From contig NZ_LSNE01000005.1 in NCBI RefSeq assembly GCF_001565895.1, positions 758,665 through 822,664 of the forward strand: a stretch of DNA of 64,000 nucleotides. Reading direction: 5' to 3'. The position numbers were made by a program, and so were the translations under genes. The stretch is from Paraglaciecola hydrolytica (lineage in GTDB: Bacteria; Pseudomonadota; Gammaproteobacteria; Enterobacterales; Alteromonadaceae). Below are positions 17,893-27,126 of the stretch, one piece after another. The notes beneath the pieces are model-generated. The model made no database searches, was not told where the DNA came from, and saw only the letters and a program-made list of their open reading frames with translations. How positions within the stretch are numbered: the stretch's first letter is position 1; every line of letters begins with the position of its first letter.

Positions 17893-18350
17893 TTTGCGGC
17901 TTGCTCCAATAAATACTGTTCGGGATCGTCGGGCTCAAATACATTTATTTTTGCGTCCACTAACAGCTCATCCTGTTGCATTATTCTGCAATCAAAAACA
18001 CTTAAACCATTGCTTTCTTTGAGCAGTAATTCAACGCTGACAATAAGTTCGGCATCCTGACTAAATTCACTTACACGGGCGCTGTAGTTACGCGCACTAA
18101 CCAAAAAACCTAAAGACACTACACCGCCCTCTTCCAATTTTAGTACATTGGCGTAAGCGGCAATAGTTTGTGCCATATATTCTAACCCCACGTAAGAGGG
18201 CACACTATTACGCTCTAGATTATAAAAATTACTGTGTGGCGCAATACGCACAGCACAAACAGCCGTAGTAGCGGAAAATTCCAGCAAACTATCGAGCAAT
18301 ATCATCGGATGTGCGTGTGGTAGCACATGCTCAATGGGGTAGGTATTCAT
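17889..18350 (-). CDS. ApeP-like hotdog dehydratase
   Basis: 153 residues of the FabA/FabZ-like hotdog superfamily. VLPHAHPMILLDSLLEF near the N terminus carries the catalytic His region and the LLD motif. YVGLEYMAQTIAAYANV is the central hotdog helix with an acidic residue. In aryl polyene clusters ApeP pairs with ApeI to dehydrate the 3-hydroxyacyl-ACP to a conjugated polyene; an ApeI-like gene is present near 24.8 kb. Overlaps neighbours on both sides by a few nt. Confidence 0.87.
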   Translation of the reverse strand: MNTYPIEHVLPHAHPMILLDSLLEFSATTAVCAVRIAPHSNFYNLERNSVPSYVGLEYMAQTIAAYANVLKLEEGGVVSLGFLVSARNYSARVSEFSQDAELIVSVELLLKESNGLSVFDCRIMQQDELLVDAKINVFEPDDPEQYLLEQAAK

Positions 18351-19546
18351 TATTCTAATCCAACGATTAAACTGACGTTATTGCCACCAAAGGCAAAAGA
18401 ATTACTTAAACAATAGCGCAACTGTCCTTGCGCTTCAGTGTCTTTTACCCAATTAAGGCTTGGCATAGTAGGGTCTGGCATGTTGTCCCATACTTGGGGA
18501 GCCAGTTTTTGCTGTTGCAATACCAAACAACAAAAAGCTATTTCAGTCGCCCCTGCGGCACCCAAAGTATGGCCGATACAACCTTTACTCGAGCTCACAA
18601 AGGGCCGATGAGGAAAAAGCTGACTTACCGCTTGCGCTTCCATGGCATCATTTTTAGGGGTGGCCGTGCCGTGTAAATTAATATAATCAATTTGCTCGGC
18701 CTTTAATTGTGCTTTGTCTAAGGCTTGTTGCATGGCCTCTATCGCACCACGCCCCGAGGGTTCAGGAGCCGACATATGATGAGCATCACTGGACTCTCCA
18801 CCAGCATAAAAACGCCACGCTGATTTTTCTCGACTCAGTACAGCCAAAGCCGCGCCTTCACCAATATTGATACCATCGCGATTAATGCTGGATGGTTTGC
18901 AAATCCCTGCCGAGGTTGATTCTAAAGCACTAAAACCATTCACCGTCATGGCGCACAGCGAATCAACTCCACCGACGATAGCCGCATCTATTATACCGGC
19001 TTCTATCATCTCGGCCGCAGTGATAAAGGATTTAGCGCTAGACGAACAGGCAGTTGAAATCGTCATACTCAAGCCGGGTAAATCAGCAATATGACTAATA
19101 AACTCAGCCACATTCGACATTTCTTGCACTCGATAATCATAGTCAACTGGAAATGCCCCATGCTTAAACTTAGCAGACATGGCCTCTTCACCTTGGGCAA
19201 TACCAGAGGTACTGGTGCCCAAAATAACGCCAATACGTGGCGCACCCAATTTTTGTTTTAAGCTTTCCACCGCTGCGGCTATTTGTTGATAAGCGTGCAA
19301 GGCGAGTTGATTGTTGCGGCTGTTAAAATGTGACGGGTAACTGGCTAAAGTGGGCAAGTCTGCCGACACTTGGCTGACATAAACCTTGCCGTCTTTTAAC
19401 AAATCATCACGTAGCACAAAACCTTGCTGTGAACCGGCAAATAACTGCGAGCTGATACTAGCAAGATCATCACCCAAGGCATTAAGCAGCCCTAAGTCAT
19501 TAATATATAAAGCTGATTGCTCGGAATATTGGCTCTTGTCACTCAT
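18350..19546 (-). CDS. Beta-ketoacyl-ACP synthase, ApeO-type
   Basis: 398-residue FabF-like KS from ATG 19546. A longer in-frame start at 19597 would overlap the upstream gene and adds only non-family sequence (MPTEVFACLP...). Triad: Cys in STACSSSAKSFI, His in NLHGTATPKND and His in GCIGHTLGAAGATE. It is first in the KS-DH-KR-KS block, the ApeO position. In the characterised system ApeO works with the chain-length factor ApeC, whose counterpart here is near 27.5 kb. The start is 4 nt after the flavoprotein stop codon. Confidence 0.9.
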   Translation of the reverse strand: MSDKSQYSEQSALYINDLGLLNALGDDLASISSQLFAGSQQGFVLRDDLLKDGKVYVSQVSADLPTLASYPSHFNSRNNQLALHAYQQIAAAVESLKQKLGAPRIGVILGTSTSGIAQGEEAMSAKFKHGAFPVDYDYRVQEMSNVAEFISHIADLPGLSMTISTACSSSAKSFITAAEMIEAGIIDAAIVGGVDSLCAMTVNGFSALESTSAGICKPSSINRDGINIGEGAALAVLSREKSAWRFYAGGESSDAHHMSAPEPSGRGAIEAMQQALDKAQLKAEQIDYINLHGTATPKNDAMEAQAVSQLFPHRPFVSSSKGCIGHTLGAAGATEIAFCCLVLQQQKLAPQVWDNMPDPTMPSLNWVKDTEAQGQLRYCLSNSFAFGGNNVSLIVGLE

Positions 19547-19550
19547 TAAA

Positions 19551-20792
19551 CTAATCCGCACACAGCTTGGTAAGCATGCGAATACCTCGGTGGGCATCTT
19601 TCACAAAGGGATTTTTTTCATCCCAGGCATAACCAGCCAATATAGAAGTGATCATGGGTTTAATTTCAGCGCCTTCAGATTGGAAAAAGATCACATTTTG
19701 AAAACTGGTGTCATACCAAGAAGTCACAAAGGTTTTAAACACGTTAATGCCTTTTTGCAAAGGTTCAGCATATTCCTTTTGCCAATCTATTTTTTCACCC
19801 TTTAATTGGCGAGTCACTAACTCTGCAGCACTGACGGCCGAACGCATAGCAATAGTCACGCCTGAGGAAAAGACCGGATCAAGAAACTCGCCCGCATTAC
19901 CTAATAAGGCGTAACTTGGACCGTATAAAGATTTCACATTGGCCGAATAACCACCGATCATTCTTGCTGGTTGCAGCACTTCTGCCTCACTGAGCAAAGA
20001 GGCCAAATTAGTATCTTGATTGATAAAGGCTCTTAACTGATCTTCTAAACTCTGGGTATCGTTAAAACATTCGGGGCGCGCCACTACCCCCAAGCTGCAA
20101 GTGCCGTCGGAAAACGGAATGAGCCAATACCATAGATCTTCAATTTGTGGATGCACAGTGATCAGTATCTTATTACGGTCAAAGGGCGCGTCTTTGGCAA
20201 TATTGTCTTTGTAATGGGTAAAAATTGCTTTTCTTGGAAACAAATCACTGGGTACTTCCAAGTCTAATAGACGAGGCAATACACGCCCAAAACCACTGGC
20301 ATCAAGCACAAATTTAGCTTTTAACTCATAGCTAAGTTCAGGGCCGGTGACTGTCAGCGTGGCACTGTCTTCAGTGGTGACCACATTATCTACGCGATGT
20401 TGATAACGTATATCGGCACCATATTTAGCCGCTTGGTCGGCCAACACCTTATCAAAGGCGGCACGTTTAACCTGGAAAGTGGTACCTGGGCCCTCACTAA
20501 ATTTATCTTCGAAATCAAATTCTGAACGAGCCCCGTCACGAAAAAATGCGGCGCCATTTTTAAATTGAAAACCCAGCTTGGTGGCATTTTCATTCACTGC
20601 ATCGAGCATGCCGGCTTTTTTAACAAATTCCATGCAATGAGGGAGCAAGCTTTCACCAATAGAAAAACGCGGAAAGGTTTCACGCTCCAATACAACGGTA
20701 TTCCATCCAGCTTGCACTAATATCGATGCAGCAATTGCACCTGAAGGGCCTGCGCCTATGATAACAACGTCACAGACTTCTTGTTTACTCAT
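19551..20792 (-). CDS. FAD-dependent halogenase-like oxidoreductase
   Basis: 413-residue flavoprotein of the tryptophan-halogenase/geranylgeranyl reductase superfamily. It has the FAD dinucleotide motif GAGPSG at residues 13-18, the GESLLP loop at 46-51, Lys78 in FQFKNGAAFF and WYWLIP at 221-226, an exact match to the WxWxIP motif of flavin-dependent halogenases. Lys78 falls where the halogenase catalytic Lys is expected. By context it may halogenate (in seawater, brominate or chlorinate) the aryl head or resorcinol, as in xanthomonadins and some flexirubins. A non-halogenating monooxygenase or desaturase remains possible, since some relatives keep WxWxIP without known halogenation. Confidence 0.8.
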   Translation of the reverse strand: MSKQEVCDVVIIGAGPSGAIAASILVQAGWNTVVLERETFPRFSIGESLLPHCMEFVKKAGMLDAVNENATKLGFQFKNGAAFFRDGARSEFDFEDKFSEGPGTTFQVKRAAFDKVLADQAAKYGADIRYQHRVDNVVTTEDSATLTVTGPELSYELKAKFVLDASGFGRVLPRLLDLEVPSDLFPRKAIFTHYKDNIAKDAPFDRNKILITVHPQIEDLWYWLIPFSDGTCSLGVVARPECFNDTQSLEDQLRAFINQDTNLASLLSEAEVLQPARMIGGYSANVKSLYGPSYALLGNAGEFLDPVFSSGVTIAMRSAVSAAELVTRQLKGEKIDWQKEYAEPLQKGINVFKTFVTSWYDTSFQNVIFFQSEGAEIKPMITSILAGYAWDEKNPFVKDAHRGIRMLTKLCAD

Positions 20793-20842
20793 AGCAATTC
20801 CTTATACAAAAAATGGTACACATACCGCGGTTCATGATTACT

Positions 20843-21265
20843 TTATAAAAAAGGACTCAGCTTATCTAACAAACATTGGGGCGTGGCAAATGACATCTCA
20901 CCACTTGCAATATCAACAGCCACTTGAATAGTGTGGGCCTTGGTTAACACTTTCCCCGACTCTTTATCACGCACCACGTAGTCAATACGTATGCGAGTTT
21001 GATACTCCACTAAGCTTGCTTCAATCACAATCCAATCACTGAGTCTGGCTGAGGCGACATATTTTAAGCGCATGTCAACGATGGGCCACATATAACCCGA
21101 CTCTTCCATTTGCAGATAGTTGTAATCAAATAGTTTGAGTAATTCACAACGCGCCACTTCAATGTATTTAACATAATTACCATGCCAAACGACTCGCATG
21201 GAATCCACATCAAAAAAGGGGACTTCCATTTCTGTAGTGACACTTAACAAGGCTTTATTAAGCAT
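20843..21265 (-). CDS. Acyl-ACP thioesterase, ApeK-like (4-HBT hotdog)
   Basis: 140 residues from ATG 21265, overlapping the ammonia-lyase stop by 8 nt; an upstream in-frame start at 21337 lies inside that gene and is unlikely. The motif VPFFDVDSMRVVWHGNYVKYIEVAR is the 4-hydroxybenzoyl-CoA thioesterase signature with the catalytic Asp and the VWHGNY loop. It should release or proofread acyl-ACP intermediates of aryl polyene synthesis. The second half YVVRDKESGKVLTKAHTIQV is the standard hotdog end. Confidence 0.87.
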   Translation of the reverse strand: MLNKALLSVTTEMEVPFFDVDSMRVVWHGNYVKYIEVARCELLKLFDYNYLQMEESGYMWPIVDMRLKYVASARLSDWIVIEASLVEYQTRIRIDYVVRDKESGKVLTKAHTIQVAVDIASGEMSFATPQCLLDKLSPFL

Positions 21266-22805
21266 ATAAAGTCCATCTTTGTTGTTGAATATAAGCAATG
21301 GTTTCGCGTAACAATTTATCAGTGGGTCGATCTTCATCGATCATCTCAAAGAAACTGCCAATGTCATCTAACATGCAGTGGATTTCTGGCGTCAAAGAGC
21401 TTTTATCCAATTCACCTTGGGCAATCCTCAACCATATACCTTGTACTGCAGCCAGTAATGTAGCCGCCGCTACCTGTTCGGTAAGTTGCAATACACGTAA
21501 ACAATCGCGAGCGGCAATAGTACCCATGCTCACTTTATCTTGGTTATGACATTCGGTAGAACGTGAAAATACACTGGCCGGCATGGTCAGTTTTAAGGCT
21601 TCTGCTGTCCACGCTGAACAACCAATTTGAATGGCTTTGAAACCATGATTAATAAAACGTCTATCACCTTTTGCTGCACTCAAATTAGACGGCAACCCGT
21701 GATTCATCTTCACATCAACCATAGTCGCCATTTGACGATCGGCTAAATCGGCTAGATTAGCTACACAGGTTTTCATTGAATCCATGGCCATGGCAATGTG
21801 ACCACCATAAAAATGGCCACCATGCAGTACGTGTTCACCAATGCCATCAATAATAGGATTATCGTTGGCACTGTTTAACTCATTCTCTATAAAACTTCTG
21901 AGCCACGGCAAACTATCCTGTAATACCCCAATAATGTGTGGCGCGCAGCGAATAGAGTATCGGTCTTGTAAACGCTGAGAATTACGCGGGTGGGTATGAT
22001 GGTTAAGATCATGTTGGATCCAAGCCGCAATCTGGTTTTGCCCTGGATGGGGCTTAACACTAAACAGAATGTCATCAAAGTGGTTACTATTGCCCTTTAA
22101 GGCCAAACTGGCCAAGGCGGTTATTCTTGTCATCAGCTTGGCAAGATATTCTGCTCGGCTATACGCCGTGCAGGCTAGTGCGGTCATCACGGCAGTACCA
22201 TTCATGATGGCCAAACCTTCTTTAGGCCGCAAAGTAATAGGTACTAGCCCGGCTAAGGCAAAGGCCTCTGCACTTAACATAATGCGATTATCATAATACA
22301 CATCACGCTCGCCGATGAGAGCACCAGCAATATAAGACAAAGGCGTTAAGTCTCCGCTGGCGCCAACCGAACCTTCTTCGGGGATCACTGGAATGATATT
22401 GTTATTGAGCATGGCCACTAATAAATTGAGTAAGTCCCAGCTCACACCAGAATAACCTTGCGACAATGACACCAAACGAGTCACTAAAATGGCCCGCCCC
22501 TGTTCGGGCGAAAAGAAGTTACCAAGTCCGCAGCCGTGAAAACGGGTTAAATGAATAGGTAATTCGTGAACTAGATCAAGGGGCACTTCTACGGTGCAGG
22601 AATCACCGTAACCTGTTGTTACGCCATAAATATGGCCTTCTTCTTTGAGCAATTGGTCGAGAAAACGCACTCCCTCATCAATTCTCTTGGTAAAAAGTGC
22701 GTCCTTAGATAAGGCAACTTTTTCGTCAGATTTGGCAATCCTGACGATATCGTCAATGTTGATTTTTCCAGCGCCAAAACTAATCGCATTTAAGTTTGAT
22801 CCCAT
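21258..22805 (-). CDS. HAL/PAL/TAL-family aromatic amino acid ammonia-lyase
   Basis: 515-residue MIO enzyme. The autocatalytic Ala-Ser-Gly is at residues 149-151 in EEGSVGASGDLTPLSY and the catalytic Tyr60 in IYGVTTGYG. It converts an aromatic amino acid to the matching propenoate; in flexirubin and aryl polyene clusters TAL/PAL supplies the cinnamate or 4-coumarate starter for the AMP-ligase. The selectivity loop reads TRFHG (Phe89-His90), unlike Ser-His of HAL and His-Leu of classical TAL, so the substrate is uncertain. Its presence in the pigment operon argues against histidine degradation, and no hutU/hutI genes are adjacent. Confidence 0.9.
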   Translation of the reverse strand: MGSNLNAISFGAGKINIDDIVRIAKSDEKVALSKDALFTKRIDEGVRFLDQLLKEEGHIYGVTTGYGDSCTVEVPLDLVHELPIHLTRFHGCGLGNFFSPEQGRAILVTRLVSLSQGYSGVSWDLLNLLVAMLNNNIIPVIPEEGSVGASGDLTPLSYIAGALIGERDVYYDNRIMLSAEAFALAGLVPITLRPKEGLAIMNGTAVMTALACTAYSRAEYLAKLMTRITALASLALKGNSNHFDDILFSVKPHPGQNQIAAWIQHDLNHHTHPRNSQRLQDRYSIRCAPHIIGVLQDSLPWLRSFIENELNSANDNPIIDGIGEHVLHGGHFYGGHIAMAMDSMKTCVANLADLADRQMATMVDVKMNHGLPSNLSAAKGDRRFINHGFKAIQIGCSAWTAEALKLTMPASVFSRSTECHNQDKVSMGTIAARDCLRVLQLTEQVAAATLLAAVQGIWLRIAQGELDKSSLTPEIHCMLDDIGSFFEMIDEDRPTDKLLRETIAYIQQQRWTLYA

Positions 22806-22913
22806 CTAACCGACTCCAATTTTCCAATGTTATTAGGTACACAGTGACCCAATAGTAAATTCTACTTAAACCGTTATATCACGGCTACGTTATGTATATA
22901 TCGCCAACAGCTA

Positions 22914-23894
22914 TTACTGCGTTTTCTTGTTCTCAGACTGTTCTGCCGCAGTGCTGGCATTTCCTTGCCAAAAATCGAAAAAATTGGCCCATTGGTAAGG
23001 TTCCAATAAACAATAATGGCTTAACCTGTCAGCATATTTTGTCATCAGTTGATTAAAATACGCCTTGCGTTCATTACGTTTTACTTTGGTAGGCTGAGCA
23101 AATTCTTCAATATGCACCTGATACTTACCACTCTCACTGTTTTTCAAACAGGTCATAAAATACACGGGGCAACTCATAATGGTCGCTAAAGCAAAAGGCC
23201 CAATAGCAATAGGGGCTGGCTTAGACAAAAATGGTACAAAATCAACACTGTCGGGGTTATTCACCGAGGTACGATCAGCAAAAATCACCACGGCCTCGCC
23301 ATCTTCGATTTTTTGTTTGAGTTGAATGGTATCGTCTGGGCCAAAGTTATTAATATGAATAAAATTAATCGCTGCATCGGGGTTGATACGTTTGAGAAAA
23401 TTGTTAAACGAAGGCGCATGTTCATTGTAGGTAATAACATTGAGTTTTTTCTTGTTTGCACCTGAGCTGAAAATGGCCCGACAAATCTCCATGTTACCAA
23501 GGTGGGTACTCAAAATTACGCAACCACCGCTGCCAGTCAGGCTTTGGTAACATTGCTCATCAACTATGTCGATATCTGCAATATTAATTTTTCCCAACCA
23601 CGCATCAAACTTATCCACTATGGCCATACCAAAGGTCAAAAAAACCTTAAAACCATTTACATGCAGCATAAAACGGTTACAAGGTGGCGAATGCCGGCTT
23701 ATTTCAACCTGTCGCCAATAAGTTAAAATACCGCTACGAGCCTGCCCACCAGTCAAATAAAAATACAACATGACGGGCCAAAAGCAGACCTTAAATAGAC
23801 CTTTACCAAAAACTTTATAAATCAATACTAGGGTACGGATACCCAATAAACTGCCACGCTCTTTAATGCTTGACCAATGTTGCTGACGGCTCAT
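22914..23894 (-). CDS. LpxL/HtrB-like lysophospholipid acyltransferase
   Basis: 326-residue membrane-associated acyltransferase. The HX4E active-site motif is STHLGNMEICRAIF. A hydrophobic segment near residues 30-50 (VFGKGLFKVCFWPVMLYFYL) would anchor it. The family acylates lipid A precursors; in aryl polyene clusters it transfers an acyl chain to a lipid or sugar carrier, giving the membrane-bound pigment. It overlaps the glycosyltransferase gene by ATGA. In E. coli ApeJ these two activities are on one polypeptide; here they are separate genes. Confidence 0.87.
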   Translation of the reverse strand: MSRQQHWSSIKERGSLLGIRTLVLIYKVFGKGLFKVCFWPVMLYFYLTGGQARSGILTYWRQVEISRHSPPCNRFMLHVNGFKVFLTFGMAIVDKFDAWLGKINIADIDIVDEQCYQSLTGSGGCVILSTHLGNMEICRAIFSSGANKKKLNVITYNEHAPSFNNFLKRINPDAAINFIHINNFGPDDTIQLKQKIEDGEAVVIFADRTSVNNPDSVDFVPFLSKPAPIAIGPFALATIMSCPVYFMTCLKNSESGKYQVHIEEFAQPTKVKRNERKAYFNQLMTKYADRLSHYCLLEPYQWANFFDFWQGNASTAAEQSENKKTQ

Positions 23895-24637
23895 TTGCTA
23901 CTCCTGAACTTTCGAGCAATCAGCACAGGCAAGCGCCACAACATGCCAAAAAATAAACGTGTGTGCATCTTGGAAATAAGCCAATTGTCTTTCCACACCA
24001 TAAAATGAGAGACACCGTCAGGTGGATAGAGCACTTTAGTTGGGATGAAACGAACTTGTAGCCCTTGCCAATAAAGACGCACCATCACCTCAATATCAAA
24101 ATCCATGCGCTTACCTAAGGCTACCTTATTCACCAGTTGCATATAGGCATCCAGCGGATAAACCCGAAAACCACACATGGAATCTTTAATACTCAAAGAC
24201 AGGGTTTCTATATAAACCCAAAAATGGGTGATAAAGCGGCCATAATAACGCCCTTTAGAAATACTGCCATCATATACTGGCCGACCACTAATTAGTGCTT
24301 GGGGGTGAAGTTTTGAGCACTCAACTAAACGAGCGATATCATGTAAATTATGCTGACCATCAGCATCCACTTGAATGGCATGGCTCATTTGCATTTGATG
24401 GGCCAACTGCAAACCCGTTTGCACTGCCGCACCTTTACCGCCATTGATCTCGCGGCGATAAAGCGTCACTAATGCATTTTTAGCGGCTATCTCACTTAAT
24501 ACAGTTTGTGTCTCAACATTACTGCCATCATCAATTAAAATAATCGACAAGCCATATTGGACTAAGTCATCGACTGTATGTGCAATGGCCTGAGTATGGT
24601 TATAGTTGGGAATGACAAAACAATACTGTGATCTCAC
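23891..24637 (-). CDS. Family 2 glycosyltransferase
   Basis: 248 residues of the GT-A fold. It starts YCFVIPNYNHTQAI and has DDGSNVETQ and the metal-binding DADGQH motif. The C-terminal third has VLYPPDGVSHFMVWKDN, resembling dolichol-phosphate-mannose-synthase-like enzymes that modify lipids. It overlaps ApeI and the acyltransferase genes by 4 nt on each side. Predicted to attach a sugar to the lipid anchor of the pigment; the sugar is unknown. Confidence 0.88.
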   Translation of the reverse strand: MRSQYCFVIPNYNHTQAIAHTVDDLVQYGLSIILIDDGSNVETQTVLSEIAAKNALVTLYRREINGGKGAAVQTGLQLAHQMQMSHAIQVDADGQHNLHDIARLVECSKLHPQALISGRPVYDGSISKGRYYGRFITHFWVYIETLSLSIKDSMCGFRVYPLDAYMQLVNKVALGKRMDFDIEVMVRLYWQGLQVRFIPTKVLYPPDGVSHFMVWKDNWLISKMHTRLFFGMLWRLPVLIARKFRSSK

Positions 24638-24984
24638 TCAAACAACACCTTGCCGGAAGCATGTTGTCCATGAGCAGAACTGAAGCTGAAGCTATATTTA
24701 GTTTCGTTCACTTGGGTCAACTTAAGATTAAGCAGGTAACCCGGACGAATAATAATTTGAAACTTTAATGCACTTAAACCCTGAAACTCGAGGGCACTTT
24801 TGCCAAAATACTGCGTTATATATTCAAAAACCCAATGGGTTAATACCACCCCAGGTAATACCGGTGCAGCAGGAAAATGCCCTTGAAAGTAATAAAGATT
24901 TTCAGGAACAAGGAGCTGTAAATCAAGAGAATTTTGCTGTTTATCCACTGCCAAAATTTCAGCATGATGTACGAACTCAGTCAA
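24634..24984 (-). CDS. ApeI-like 3-hydroxyacyl-ACP dehydratase
   Basis: 116-residue single hotdog domain. Catalytic His36 is in YYFQGHFPAAPVLPGVVLTHWV, the FabA/FabZ-type GHFP---PGV motif. ApeI is known to act together with ApeP in polyene dehydration. It overlaps the AMP-ligase stop by 8 nt, so it is co-translated. Short even for FabZ (about 150), which fits the ApeI subfamily. Confidence 0.88.
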   Translation of the reverse strand: MTEFVHHAEILAVDKQQNSLDLQLLVPENLYYFQGHFPAAPVLPGVVLTHWVFEYITQYFGKSALEFQGLSALKFQIIIRPGYLLNLKLTQVNETKYSFSFSSAHGQHASGKVLFE

Positions 24985-26311
24985 AATAGGACTCCATGGT
25001 TAAGCGGTTTATTTTACCTTGGGCATTATAAGGTAATTGCAGGGGATATCTAAATTTTTTTGGTAGGGTAACCGCTTCAAACCACTGACTTAAATAGACT
25101 TGAAATTGCCGATTAAACTGATGGGGTGTCAAGCTGTGACGTCGTTGTAACCCTTCCTCACTTAGCTCAATTACTGCCGCCAATTGCTTACGTTGCTGAC
25201 CGACAATTAATACATAGGCGTCACTTACAAATGCATGCTGCTTTAAACGCAAACGCACTTCGTCTAAAGAAATGCGTTTTTCTTCTACTTTAACGATGTC
25301 ATCGGCACGCCCTAATAAGCGAAATTGCTGAGTACTGAGTAGCTCAATCCTATCATCAGCAGCATACTCTTCTTGCTGCACATAAGGAGATTGCAACAGT
25401 AACAAATCACTATCTGGTTGATAAGAAACCGACATGCCAACAAAGGTACACCAGATTTCGTCCTGCTCAGATGCTCTTTTACGCCACGCAATACCACCCG
25501 TTTCGGTGCTGCCATACACTTCGATGAGCTGACAAGTCAGTTGTTGCTGCAAAGCAATATTACAACTGGCATCCAATGGTCCACCGGAGGAAAAAATTGT
25601 ATGTATGGCGTCTTTTTGCGCCAGCAAAATATTATCTAGTTTAAGTCGGTGTAAATGTGCAGGGCTGGCAATCAAATTTACTTTGATATAATTTTGCTGC
25701 TCAATTTTTGCAACTATATGTTCTGGATATTCAAAAGCCTGACACACCACAGCGTGGTTTTTAGTAAAGGGCCATAGCAGTTTATATAACAAGCCGTAAA
25801 TATGCTGATGAGAAATAGTCGACATAAAAACACTATTATGAATTTCATCTGCAAAGGTCGACTCTAAGGTCTCCACCTCAATATGCAGCTGCTCATAATA
25901 TTTACCAATCATTTTGGCTTGCCCAGTAGAGCCGGACGTTAAAAAAATAATTTCCGCCTTGGCACTGATCTCTATGATGTCAGCCTCTGCTTCAGGCCAA
26001 TCAAGAGTGCTAACTATATCAGGCTCAATAGACCCACAACCAATACTGGCGTGCGCCATTTTTTTTACTTGGCGAAGGTGCTCACCCTGAGCATTTTGGG
26101 GTAATAAAATAGACTTTTCTGTAGATAGCAAAGCATAAAATAAGGCTGAAAAAATAAAGGTATCCGGCTCGTATAACAACCAGACTTGCTGCTCCATATT
26201 GAGTAACTGCTGGCGATACCCAGCAAATAGATTTACCCACTCTTTATTGCTATGGTGGCCATCAACAAACTTAATTTGCATGGGATCTAATTGGTAGACT
26301 GCTACTTCCAT
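24977..26311 (-). CDS. AMP-dependent ligase, ApeH-like acyl/aryl-ACP synthetase
   Basis: 444-residue ANL-superfamily enzyme. P-loop FLTSGSTGQAKMIGK (A3), EVYGSTETGGIAWR (A5) and FRLLGRADDIVKVEEKRISLDEV (A7-A8) are present, with the catalytic C-terminal Lys in PYNAQGKINRL (A10). Expected to adenylate the cinnamate-type acid produced by the ammonia-lyase and load it on ACP. Compared with full-length CoA ligases the N-terminal domain is short, as in ApeH. Confidence 0.9.
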   Translation of the reverse strand: MEVAVYQLDPMQIKFVDGHHSNKEWVNLFAGYRQQLLNMEQQVWLLYEPDTFIFSALFYALLSTEKSILLPQNAQGEHLRQVKKMAHASIGCGSIEPDIVSTLDWPEAEADIIEISAKAEIIFLTSGSTGQAKMIGKYYEQLHIEVETLESTFADEIHNSVFMSTISHQHIYGLLYKLLWPFTKNHAVVCQAFEYPEHIVAKIEQQNYIKVNLIASPAHLHRLKLDNILLAQKDAIHTIFSSGGPLDASCNIALQQQLTCQLIEVYGSTETGGIAWRKRASEQDEIWCTFVGMSVSYQPDSDLLLLQSPYVQQEEYAADDRIELLSTQQFRLLGRADDIVKVEEKRISLDEVRLRLKQHAFVSDAYVLIVGQQRKQLAAVIELSEEGLQRRHSLTPHQFNRQFQVYLSQWFEAVTLPKKFRYPLQLPYNAQGKINRLTMESYFD

Positions 26312-26376
26312 TTGTCTTTATTACTTCCCTTGAGACGCTGTTTGCTAGTTGTTACTTGGAGAAAATGAGAGCTATA

Positions 26377-26628
26377 TTATTGATTAATTAACTTATGTAG
26401 AACGTCAATAAGATCAGCAATAGTTCTGACTTGTTTGAAATTTTCTGGCTCTATTGAACGCCCCGTTTCAGCTCTTAACCTAACGACCAAATCAACCACA
26501 TCAATACTATCAATATCCAGATCTTCATAAATATTTGTGCTGGGTACTATATCCCCTTGGTCAATCTCAAATTCATTGACCAAGATCGTGGTGACCATTG
26601 CTAAAATCTGTTCGTTATCCATCGACAT
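26377..26628 (-). CDS. Acyl carrier protein, ApeF-like
   Basis: 83 residues. Phosphopantetheine serine in DLDIDSIDVVDLVVRL. The C-terminal pattern IEPENFKQVRTIADLIDVLHKL nearly matches that of the ACP near 31.8 kb, so the two are close paralogues. It lies 6 nt after another ACP gene. Twin ACPs (ApeE/ApeF) are the rule in aryl polyene clusters. Confidence 0.93.
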   Translation of the reverse strand: MSMDNEQILAMVTTILVNEFEIDQGDIVPSTNIYEDLDIDSIDVVDLVVRLRAETGRSIEPENFKQVRTIADLIDVLHKLINQ

Positions 26629-26634
26629 TAAACC

Positions 26635-26889
26635 TTACTTGATACTCTGAATGAAATTACTTAATGATTTAACCGAATAGAAATGTTTCTTACTGTCGTC
26701 GGTATTACCGTCAATTTTAACATTGTAGGCATTTTTGATCGCCACGCCTAATTCTAGTGCATCAATAGAATCTAAGCCTAGTCCATCCACAAATAAGGGC
26801 GCATCATCATCAATTTCTTCTGGGGTAAGATCTTCTAAATCTAACGCTTCTATGATCAGTAATTTAATCTCGTGAGTTAGTTCACTCAT
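26635..26889 (-). CDS. Acyl carrier protein, ApeE-like
   Basis: 84 residues, strongly acidic. Serine in FVDGLGLDSIDALELGVAI. The KIDGNTDDSKKHFYSVKSL segment resembles the left-arm ACP rather than the downstream one, so two ACP subtypes are present. In the Ape system one ACP carries the growing polyene. It heads the minus strand block after a 237-nt non-coding gap that probably holds its promoter. Confidence 0.93.
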   Translation of the reverse strand: MSELTHEIKLLIIEALDLEDLTPEEIDDDAPLFVDGLGLDSIDALELGVAIKNAYNVKIDGNTDDSKKHFYSVKSLSNFIQSIK

Positions 26890-27126
26890 CTTTTTTCCTT
26901 TTCTCTAACAATAATTAAATAGTGTAAATACCAAGCGTTTAATAGCAGAATCTAACTAGCAATAAGCAATCACTCATACTTGGATTGAAGTTTTTCAAGA
27001 GCAATTTTTGACCTAATTATACAAACACACGCTACACCTTATACACCCCATCCTGCGGAGCGCCAATCATATCAAGCTATGATTTATAAGCAATTATTCA
27101 AAGCAATGTTACTCGCTTATTTGCGC

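Noticed and set aside
21258-22805. Assignment of the ammonia-lyase as hutH for histidine degradation
   Set aside because: No hut genes are adjacent and it lies in the middle of the aryl polyene operon.
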